DNA of 64,000 nucleotides from Scolanthus callimorphus. Lineage: Eukaryota > Cnidaria > Anthozoa > Actiniaria > Edwardsiidae. Of this stretch, positions 56,201 to 64,000 are shown piece by piece. The notes beneath the pieces were generated by a model. The model was given only the letters and a program-made list of their open reading frames with translations. It had not been told where the DNA came from and ran no database searches. Position numbers and translations under genes: made by a program. Numbering within the stretch: the stretch's first letter is position 1; every line of letters starts with the position of its first letter. The stretch covers positions 29,277,951-29,341,950 of the forward strand of contig CM066917.1 of assembly GCA_033964015.1 (NCBI GenBank). The letters are read 5' to 3'.

Positions 56201-57318
56201 TGCACCTGCAGACAACCAAACTTGGACAAAGTTGACTAGTAGTCAAGAAGGGCGCGAAAACGTGCTAAAATAGTATGACGTCATTAGTGGTCTACAACTT
56301 TAAAATGTCTTAACTGTTCTCAAATACAGTCTAGTTTTAACACCCTTTTTATTGACAGGTGCGTTTCTCAAGAGGAATAACCCCGATAAGGACAATCCAG
56401 AGAACTTGTGCGCTATTTGTTCCGAGCCAAATTGCCCTGGCGATGAAACCGAGGAGTTCTACGGCTATAGAGGAGCATATAGGTGTCTGGTGAAGGAGAA
56501 AGGTCATGTTGCATTTCTACCCCATACAACAGTGTTCGAGTACACTGGAGTTCTAAATGACTTGAACCCTGGGCGGGATTTTAAATTGCTATGTCCAGAT
56601 GGGACAAGAAAAGGTAAGATGTGTGATGCATCATTGTTCTTGTGTTTTACGTCTTTCGCGTGGGATAAACCGAGGTCCCGTCTCTCAATCTCAATGCATT
56701 TTACCGAACCAATGTGGAAGGAAAAAGTTGAATTTCGCTAGCTCTCAGAGCTCTTTTCATGCCGTCAACCACAATCACCCCTGCGTGATTGTACATAGTA
56801 TGGATTTGCTAAGCAATATGTCATCTGTAAACCGCATTATTTGTTTCATGGCGTTTTACTTTAACTCGTCTACTATTTCTGTTTCCTCCACAGGTGTAGG
56901 TTACTACGAGAAATGCAATCTTGCTAGAATCCCTGCCCGTGTTGTTGTGACAAGGGCAACAGGACCAACATGGTACCGCACAAGAAGTTACCGCATATTT
57001 CTCCTTGAGCTCGACGCCTTTCTTCGGAAAAACAAGACACTTTTGAACTTATACAATTCCTCATACTTTTGCGGCAAAGACTTGTTATTTAAAGACTCTA
57101 CAATTGGTTTATCAGACATTGATGATAAGAATACAACCACGAAATGGCTCGGGGAGAGCTATCTTGAAATTCTCAAAGCACTCGACTCGTGTAAAACCAA
57201 AGTAGTGGAAGTTGCATCGCGGTCGACGGGCAGCGGACATCCCTCCTTTGCAGAGCTTAGGCGTTTTCATATTATTATTGTCATAGTAATACATGCCATA
57301 TTTATGAGAATTTATTAG
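50723..57318 (+). CDS. Secreted single-lobe transferrin-like protein, six-exon model, ligands mostly lost
   Basis: Exons 50723-50798, 54037-54237, 55473-55748, 56359-56613 and 56894-57318 all join in phase 1 (about 410 residues; five coding exons seen). Exon 1 is a signal peptide (LLAVVLPFVFGAVFA). The rest is one transferrin lobe: VARWCCINTAEIAKC, CVRGDNVTDCMSRI, KADLVTVGESDIYKA, GLLPVVAEDYGYY, CHPSADDVAGWQVPMG, GTFFEKSCVPG, GYRGAYRCL, VAFLPHTTVFEYT, CPDGTRKGVGYYEKCNLARI, LFKDSTIGL. Paired cysteines are kept. By eye the iron ligand Asp, first Tyr and His, and the anion-binding Thr/Arg are replaced; only the Tyr of GYRGAYRC is clear, so classic Fe(III)-carbonate binding is doubtful. The C-terminus ends in a hydrophobic run (FHIIIVIVIHAIF), possibly a GPI signal as in melanotransferrin. 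Large introns hold repeats. Confidence 0.85.
50799..54036. other. Large transferrin-like intron 1 with repeats
   Basis: Contains a GGGCGTAGCCAG MITE (52027-52176), a 41-bp tandem duplication (GATGGGGTCCAAGCATATAT, 52900-52980), a poly-C tract of about 37 bases (53179-53216) and an inverted repeat (ATTTTATTGTACAATATC against GATATTGTACAATAAAAT, about 53610-53745). Open frames across the poly-C are not credible genes. Confidence 0.55.
52027..52176. mobile_element. MITE, GGGCGTAGCCAG family, second copy
   Basis: Ends GGGGCGTAGCCAGG and CCTGGCTACGCGC; C/G-rich interior (GGGCCGGGCCCCCC and CCGGCCCCCCC). No clear target duplication. Confidence 0.6.
54481..54636. mobile_element. MITE, GAGCAGATTTCG family, copy 3 with pentamer expansion
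   Basis: Ends GAGCAGATTTCGTATGACTT and CAGTCATACGAAATCTACCG; the centre is an expanded GTGCC pentamer array (about 54528-54592) flanked by GCGACCGTGCC units, where copy 1 has only GCCGCGGTAC. Confidence 0.7.
54640..55472. other. Transferrin-like intron with a GGGGCGGATCCAGG repeat
   Basis: A repeat between 55013 (GCAGGGGCGGATCCAGG) and about 55310 (CCCCCAGATCTGCCACTGCC) has imperfect inverted ends. Nothing else recognised. Confidence 0.4.
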
Positions 57319-57606
57319 CAATATAATAGTCATAATGAAGTTAGATATATTTATTATATATTTAGGTATTTAATAATCAATGTTTCTAGTATAGAATTGC
57401 AAGGACTTTCTTCTTTGTCAGGCGCTGCGTTTTGGAACTTTTTTTACGCCCATTTGCTCTAGTTGCGTTGTAGAGGCATAAAATGTCGAGGAAATTACAC
57501 TATCCTGGGGTTCCCAGGATGAGCTTGTCTCATTCTAACTAAGTGTACATTTTTTTAGGAATTTCAATTGTTGTGCGGGCTGATGACGCTGCAATTTTTC
57601 GGGCCG

Positions 57607-57690
57607 GTTTCTTGGAACCTATGTTCTTGGAACCTATATTCTTGGAACCTATATTCTTCGGAACCTATATCTTGGAACCTATATTCGGCC
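57607..57690. repeat. 15-bp minisatellite
   Basis: Five to six units of TTCTTGGAACCTATA with small variants, about 0.3 kb downstream of the transferrin-like stop. Confidence 0.85.
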
Positions 57691-57734
57691 CAGTACTGAA
57701 CAACGCAAGTGCCACTGTGACAACGCACTGATTT

Positions 57735-58080
57735 TCGTGTCGGGCCCGATTTTCCCTCGGACAAATTTATCACAGCTGTCGTGGTCCAACTTGTTCTGCA
57801 ACAGCTCTACAGTGAACAAAGTTGTTCTGCGACAGCTACAGCATATGGAAACCGGCGGCGTTCGCAACTTCTGCAACACGCTGCGACTCTTGCGACTGCA
57901 GCAGCTTGTGTTACAGGAATCTCGTCCCTGTTCTATCTCTGCGACAGCTGCGACTGGAGTTTCACGACTGCTACGACACCCGGTTTCCAAATGTTGCAGC
58001 TCTCGCAGAACAAGCTTGTCCACGGCAGCTCTGCGACATCTGGAAACCGGCCTGACAGAGAACGGAGTTGACCAGATTTT
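57735..58080. repeat. Imperfect foldback, CTG/CAG-rich
   Basis: CAACTTGTTCTGCAACAGCT and GGAAACCGGCGGC-type blocks on the left pair with AGCTCTCGCAGAACAAGCTT and GGAAACCGGCCTG on the right. Many CTGCGACAGCTGCGAC repeats give overlapping open frames on both strands that are by-products. Confidence 0.6.
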
Positions 58081-58135
58081 TTTTTTCATTTTCTATTAGT
58101 TGAAGTAGCTGACCAGTAGTTCATGGCAATACTTA

Positions 58136-58426
58136 CAGTCAAAAGACATGAAGCGTGACCCCCTAGAGTTGAAGATTCATTTCATTATTCCATTATTGAT
58201 TTCATTATTCAATCCAAAAATGCATTTTTCAATTCAATATTGAAAATTTTGTAATCAAATTAATTACTCTGGATGAGCAATTGCTTATTCAGAATCAAAA
58301 TTTGAACATCTAACATTTTTAATATTGAATTCAAAAATGCATTTTTGGATTGAATAATGAAATCAATAATGGAATAATGAATTGAATCTTCAACTCTAAG
58401 GGGGCACGCCTCATGTCTTTTGACTG
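58136..58426. mobile_element. MITE with TA duplication
   Basis: Inverted ends CAGTCAAAAGACATGA and TCATGTCTTTTGACTG with TA on each side (58134-58135, 58427-58428). The arms continue to pair (GAGTTGAAGATTCA / TGAATCTTCAACTC, TTTCATTATTCAATCC..AAAAATGCATTTTT). Tc1/mariner-like by duplication; non-coding. Confidence 0.78.
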
Positions 58427-58431
58427 TAAAA

Positions 58432-58666
58432 CTCTAGGAAACTATAAACAGTCCACCCAGTCTATGCAAAGTTATACTATCTTCAAATAGCTCACAATAT
58501 TTACAATTCTAAGAGTCTATAAACAGTCCACCCAGTCTATGCAAAGTTATACAATCTTCAAATAGCTAACAATATTTAGAATTCCAAGAATTTATTAACA
58601 GTCCAGGCAGTCTATGCACAGTTGTTATTTTCAAATAGCTGACAATATTTAGAATTCCAAGAATTC
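58432..58666. repeat. Three-copy tandem repeat, about 75 bp
   Basis: CTATAAACAGTCCACCCAGT..AATAGCTCACAATATTTA recurs at about 58443, 58517 and 58592 with increasing divergence. Confidence 0.85.
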
Positions 58667-58685
58667 ATACGCAGGGAATTTCTGC

Positions 58686-58807
58686 AGAAACCCATCCATT
58701 GGAAAAGCTGAATTTCCCATGGTAGAAGAATGGGTAGTGTTCGGATTTCCCATGGCTATCCTTGTTAATTCCCAACACTTCCCATCCGTATGCCTTGGGA
58801 AATTCAG
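58686..58807. repeat. Palindromic repeat
   Basis: CCATTGGAAAAGCTGAATTT on the left pairs with AAATTCAGCTTTTCCCATAA on the right; ATGGGTAGTGTTCGG and CCCAACACTTCCCAT pair inside. Confidence 0.7.
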
Positions 58808-61616
58808 CTTTTCCCATAATGGGTTAATGCGCGTCCTTATTTTTATAGAGACTTTGTGTTGTACCGTTTGAGCTACGATACGGAAAAACGGACGGACGAC
58901 ATAAAAATGACTGAAATACTAGATTTGAAAATTTATATTTAAGAGTGAAAAAACGGCCTTTCATCTGATCGTTTTTTAGTTTTCCAAGCAACAGTTTTCT
59001 TATGTACCAGACCAAAATGGGAAAAACTCTTGGCGAAGTTACTGAAATTTCGTCAGAACGTAAACTGCATTCGTCCCCTTTTTCCGCGACGCAGCCCATT
59101 TGATAAGAACTCTTTTCTGACTCGGTAAATGTTATGCATCTCTGAAAACTTATTGGAAACTTGAAACAAATAAACATACCGATGCCTTTTTCATGAGTTG
59201 TGTCATCTTTATTCTAGGGAAGAGGTTTTCCTAGAACAGCGCAAGAAATCCCCTCCCTGAGCTCTAAGTGAAGGAATGGAATTAGCCAATTGCTGAAAAT
59301 AATGACTTGAAATCTGCTAAATGTCATTGGGGAAAGCTTTCCTATACCTAGGCAGTGCCAAACATTCTCTCCCGGAGCTCTAGTGCCGTTTTAGTGATTC
59401 TACGTATGATCCATTTGGTGGAATGCACCTTACACAATTGTCTCTCGCGCAAACGAGAGACCAACTCAGAAAGTACGGTTGGAAAGTGAATTTGCGTCGC
59501 AAATTCATTTCTTTACCCAGAACAAACGCGATGCACGTTTGATGGAAGTTGTGTTGTACAGACTTGCGGTTACTTGTATTGAGGTGGTCAAGCGTTCCTG
59601 TGTCAGAGTGCCTTGCTCCCGAGGCTCGTTTAGCACTGCACTTGAGCCGTGCTCAAATTGAGTTTTCACAGCAATAACACAATGAGTACAATAACGTGAA
59701 TACTTCTTTTGGTCAAAATACCTTGGTGGTTTGAAGAGCGAGGAATTTTGGAAACTTGGTGGCCAACAACATGTGGCTTGTCACATGTTGCATGAAAATG
59801 TGACCATGTTCACTTCGGATGCAACAAGGTGGTGTCAAAACGGGATGCAACACAATGCATGCCGTAAAATTTTACATGAGGTGTTCTCGCGGGCACTCAT
59901 TTAAAGGAAGCATTCGTCAAGCCCTGGTCAAGCGAGTTTTTTTTCTGTTGCTCGCGTGTGTCTGGTATTTTGCGTTGTTGTTTTGATTTGCGCGCGACAG
60001 AAACTCCCAAGAGAACTTTGACAGCTAACAAAAGACTGAGAGAAAGAAACCGCAAGTTAAAGCGCGCTTATGTTTGAAGATCCGGCGCCTCTGTGGGAGC
60101 TGGCCGGTCATTCGAAAAAAGAAAGTAGCCCAAGCCAAGAAAAATACTATTATATCAGCTCCGCTTTTGTGATCCCTAAACCTCAAGGGGTCCGTGCGTA
60201 CTTCTTGAGTCTGTCACACGACACAAGCTCAACGGGTCGCGTTTAGCCTGTTGAGTGAGGCTCCCGCGAGAGAGAATTGTCTTAAAGATCTTTTTGCGCG
60301 CGCGCTTTCGTGCGTCCCGCGCTTTCGTGCGTCGTCGCGTCCAACACCGATCGCTGTCGGTGACGCTTTTTTTGACCACCTGCGATGTTGTGTTGACTCG
60401 AGTATCAAGTTACACTACAGTAACACCAAACACAAGCCTGCCTGATGCCTTCCTTGATGGACATCATTCTCAAAAGCTCTCCACGCGTCTTTGCACTCAA
60501 CAGCAGCAGCGCCTGTTAAGACGGCGTCAAGATCACTGCAAGAGTCACTACCTTCTGTACCGTGCGAACTTTAGAACAGAAACGATACGGAAGATTTGGC
60601 CTCGGCGCGTACAACAAAAGTTGTTTTCCATGCTACCATTGTTTGGTCAGGTAAGTTCTCCCCGCGTGCCGCACAACAAGTATATAACAGAACTCTACTA
60701 ATACTCAGAATTTATAAAATGATTTAATTATTAGTTCCATAAAAGACTGTCAGTATTGCTAATTTGCAAAGTGCTGTGAAGTGATTTCGTTTGCAAACGT
60801 GGAAATTGAACATGAATGATTCCCGACTTTAGACAGTACCCATCAATTTGCTCGTTTGTAATCATTTTGTGCGTCTCATCTCATTTTATCACCACATTCT
60901 CTTACCCTTTATTCATGTCGATGATCGAAATTGATTGGTATTATTTAAGTCAAGGGAAGAAATAAGATTTAATAAATATATGCGATTTTGTATTATTTGG
61001 CTACATAGGAATGCAACCCCTCGACTGCTTGCGCTGACAGGTTTTATAAATTCTCGTTACAAAAATAAATATTTGACCACGTTGGTCACCTTTTCAAAAA
61101 AACGCGCGATGGCCCTGGAAAATAATTTTCAAGTTAATTTGTCGTCCGGTTTAAATCTCCTCGTCAAATAAAAAATTATATTAATATTTTAATATTAAAC
61201 TTCCATTTGAAAGCAACAGCTCATGTACTATTATTTAGTATTATATATTGGATTAAACTCATCTGTAATAAATGCGTTGGTCGAGGCTGTCGATTTATAG
61301 CAGTTCTCATTTACGCGGATATTTTAGTTCTCTTTTAGTTCTCGTATCTTGTGTTACTGCGATTTTCGTTCAGAATTCTGCGAACTCCCGCTTGATATTT
61401 CCGAACGCCAAACTGCCTGCGTTTTGGCTCCGTCAATTATTTGAGTTTGGTTTGTATTTTACAGTGAAAAATTGAGTTTTGAAGCCTAGCTAACCCTATC
61501 AGTTCACATGATCTATCAAGCCTAGCTAACCCCTATCAGTTCACAAGGCCTCACAAGATCTATCTGCAAAGCCTCAGTGAAATCACCCAGAGTTGTTCCC
61601 TCGTTTGAACGGTTTC
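58808..61616. other. Intergenic region, no gene supported
   Basis: Two-copy direct repeat AAGCCTAGCTAACC..ATCAGTTCACA at 61483-61560. The stretch 60240-60500 is richer in CG dinucleotides (CGCGCGCGCTTTCGTGCGTC twice) and could be a promoter/CpG region. The open frame at 60255-60701 has an Arg-rich composition without recognisable domain and is not called. Confidence 0.4.
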
Positions 61617-63265
61617 TAGACTAGACGAACTTTCGGAAAATCGTACTTCAAGAGGCATTTTTTAGTAAAAGCTGGCAACAAGTGCCATCTTATGCAAAAT
61701 TTTACGCTGAATCCGAATTTTTTTGTTGCCAATGCAGATTTTGCATTTTAGGAGGTGAAATGACGTCATGATTGGCAGCTGTCACACAAACCTCTACAAT
61801 GAATTTTTCGCCGATTTTTCTTTTCAAATTTTAATGGCCAGTGAAATTCAAATGTGTAAGTGGCAATGTGATATTCAAAAAAATGTATCTATATTATGAG
61901 ATAGGGTGATTGATGGGCGTAGAACGTCATCCAAAATGGCGGATCCAAGATGGCCGCCGTGCCGCCATTTTGGATATCTGTTGATTGTTTGAGGCCATCA
62001 CGTTCAAAGGCTAAACTTTAAAAAAATAAAAGACAAAACTTAAACGATTTTGCAATGCATAAAAAATAGCAACTGACGATTATGGTGGAAAGAGAATAAT
62101 ATATAGGCAAATATATGATTGTTGTTAGTGAATTTAGGTAGGAAGCGCAATCCACAAAATTATAGCAAGTTAGTCGTCCCTACTGTAAAAGTTCTCACTA
62201 TGACTATTGATTTCAAAGCCTATCACTGAGTCAAATACATCTACGACTATTGTTTTAAATGCATGCAGAATATTCCTCTTACACACACAGGAATAATAAT
62301 GATAAGAAAAAAGCAGGGATAAAGGGGGAAATCATTCTATGGCAATTTAGGCGTTGCTTTATAGACTGGTGGTAGCAACTTTGAACTTATAAGCAAAAGT
62401 AGCGAATGTAAGACTTTAATTTGTCCTCGGAGTAGCTTTCCTCTCTATGCTTGAAAGCCCTTTCCTATTCCAACCCCTTCCTTGTCTGAGGTTTCCTTTT
62501 GAGGTTTTCTGCTGCTGGTCCTGATGTTTCCGCTATTTTTCGATTATGCCACGGGGGCAGCAGATTGCATGATCGTTGTGAACGAACTTTTGATATAAGG
62601 ACTTCAAAGGCACAGTTTTGTTGCCGGGACTAAGGATGATCATCGAAAAATGGTGATATCGTTTAGATCGTAAAATCAAGCGACGGTGAATCTGATTCAC
62701 CTTTTCATATTGATTTGCCTTTTATATATTTAATATGGCTTCATTCGACCAGCAGCACTGCCTGATTCACCTTTTCATATTGATTTGCCTTTTATATATT
62801 TAATATGGCTTCATTCGACCAGCAGCACTGCATTTCATACTGTGATACCTTGAATTCATTGTCAGGTATTTATTTCCATGTCTTTTTGACTACCAGACTG
62901 ATAGTTTCTAAAAATCAAATTTGACGATATGGCGGCCATCTTGGATCCGCCATTTTGAATATCACAGCAGCGCCATATCCGAATAATACGACAATTTTTC
63001 GTATAGAATTCTAAACTATCCTGTTCAAGTTAAATATTCGTTCGAATTTGAAATATAGCGACAAAACTATTTTAAGGGGTTCGCGAACAGCTGTCAATCA
63101 TGATGACGTCATTTTCACCCTTTAAAATGCAAAATCAGGGATGGCAACAAGAAAATTCGGATTCAGCGTTAAAAATTACATAAGAAAACTCTTGTTGCCA
63201 GCTTTTGCTAAAAAATGCCTCATGCGCCTTAAATATTGCAATTTTCTGATATTTCGTCTAGTCTA
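61617..63265. mobile_element. 1.65-kb foldback element with about 200-bp inverted ends
   Basis: Ends TAGACTAGACGAAC and GTCTAGTCTA; arms remain alignable through GGCATTTTTTAGTAAAAGCT, CGCTGAATCCGAATTTT, TGATTTTGCATTTTA and ATGACGTCAT..GCAGCTGT. Inner paired blocks are ATGGCGGATCCAAGATGG and CCATCTTGGATCCGCCAT. TTC flanks both sides. A 70-bp direct duplication lies inside (62692-62831). No protein-coding content recognised. Confidence 0.78.
62692..62831. repeat. Two-copy 70-bp tandem repeat
   Basis: CTGATTCACCTTTTCATATT..CAGCAGCACTGC is repeated exactly once, head to tail, within the foldback element. Confidence 0.92.
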
Positions 63266-63732
63266 TTCTTGGTCGGTGTAGAGTTCGCAGAATTATGAAA
63301 ATCGCAGTAATGAATTAGTTTGAATGTTCGCGTTCTTAATTCTTTACCAAATCTCTTCCTCGACGTTTCTATAAATAAAACGAAGTATAAAAAAGTGTGC
63401 TTGATGAGTAAAAAGTAATGAAAAAAATTCAGTTGAAAAGAGTAATTTAATGCATGCCCCAACGTATACCTTCAATCAAAAATCACCTGAACTGTCGTCG
63501 AAAAGTAAGCTGTATTTACTTTTTTGAAATAATATTAAGTTTTTGGATCTCATTTCGATTTCTACGGCAAAACGAACCCTTTTTATGTCTGAAGATTGTC
63601 TAACGGCTTCTATTGACCTATTAGATATTTCAAAAATCCATTCATGCTCCATTAATATTTTGCGTTATGATAATGACATGACTGCGCCCAGAAATTAACT
63701 CAGAGAAAAGGTTGATTTGTTATATATTTCAG

Positions 63733-63969
63733 CTTAAGAAAATCAACAAATGGTGGATTAACATATGCAAACAGCAACCGGTCTTTCGGGTAGTAAAGTT
63801 ACAATGCACTGGCTCTGTCAATGGACGTCTGGAAATGCATTTTTGCATTAGTGGATTACATTTTGACAAATGCGCGCTTTTGAAAGTTTTGGGACTTCAA
63901 CAAAACTACCTGGAAAGGCGCAAACACGAGAAATATTTTCGAGAAAAGTGGACACGTTGTACATGTTGA
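63733..63969 (+). CDS. Possible exon of an unidentified gene
   Basis: A TATATTTCAG acceptor (to 63732) is followed by 78 open codons (start LKKINKWWINICKQQPVF, end FREKWTRCTC) and TGA. The window then ends exactly in TTTTGGTTTCTTTTACAG, a good acceptor, so an exon may begin at the next base. The two could belong to one gene only if this open frame is spliced before its stop. I do not recognise the sequence. Confidence 0.25.
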   Translation, partial: LKKINKWWINICKQQPVFRVVKLQCTGSVNGRLEMHFCISGLHFDKCALLKVLGLQQNYLERRKHEKYFREKWTRCTC

Positions 63970-64000
63970 AAGCGTTTGTTTATTTTGGTTTCTTTTACAG

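Noticed and set aside
57679..58099. Overlapping open frames on both strands
   Set aside because: Produced by CTGCGACAGC-type repeats that are open in several frames.
60255..60701. Arg-rich open frame of 148 codons
   Set aside because: Composition follows local CG-rich repeats, no domain, and competing frames are open too.

Overview
The window looks like nuclear DNA of a cnidarian, most likely a hexacoral (stony coral or sea anemone). It is AT-rich, the genes have short exons with GT..AG introns, and the spacers are packed with short palindromic transposons. The organism call is inference: nothing here is a species marker. No rRNA, tRNA or CRISPR array was seen.

Layout. 0-7 kb: the last exon of an unidentified gene (522-611), then a four-exon gene for a membrane-anchored JmjC/cupin oxygenase (1681-6031) whose second intron carries a 1.24-kb foldback transposon. 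6-11 kb: a field of MITEs, including four of five copies of a family with terminus GTGTGGTTCC and 3-bp ATT/AAT target duplications. 11.9-13.0 kb, minus: single-exon C1GALT1-type core 1 galactosyltransferase. 14.2-22.7 kb, minus: an autonomous Helitron (OTU protease, HUH/Y2 Rep, PIF1-like helicase, plus a separate RPA-like protein). 22.8-25.8 kb: tandem duplications and a cluster of long palindromes. 26.7-30.7 kb, plus: a ten-exon RAG1-like gene with the RAG1 zinc/RING N-terminus joined to a RAG/Transib-like core, the most notable gene here. 32.7-35.0 kb: a 5'-truncated LINE. 35-38 kb: a dispersed repeat split by two nested insertions. 41.3-43.2 kb, minus: methionine sulfoxide reductase A whose catalytic Cys codon is TGA, a probable selenoprotein, with a possible SECIS hairpin about 0.6 kb downstream. 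44.1-47.2 kb, plus: a short-chain dehydrogenase with a Y-x6-K site, divergent from MsrA. 47-50 kb: nested palindromes. 50.7-57.3 kb, plus: a secreted single-lobe transferrin-like protein that appears to lack most iron ligands. 57-63.3 kb: minisatellites, MITEs and a 1.65-kb foldback element. The window ends exactly on a splice-acceptor-like sequence.

The host genes do not form one pathway; the only suggestive pair is the divergent MsrA/SDR redox genes. Several otherwise well preserved coding regions (the JmjC gene, both Helitron genes, the RAG1-like gene) are broken only by single-base gains or losses, mostly in homopolymers. That pattern looks more like residual assembly indels than long decay, so I describe them as genes with frame breaks. 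Exon borders were read by eye from splice sites and reading phase and agree across each model.
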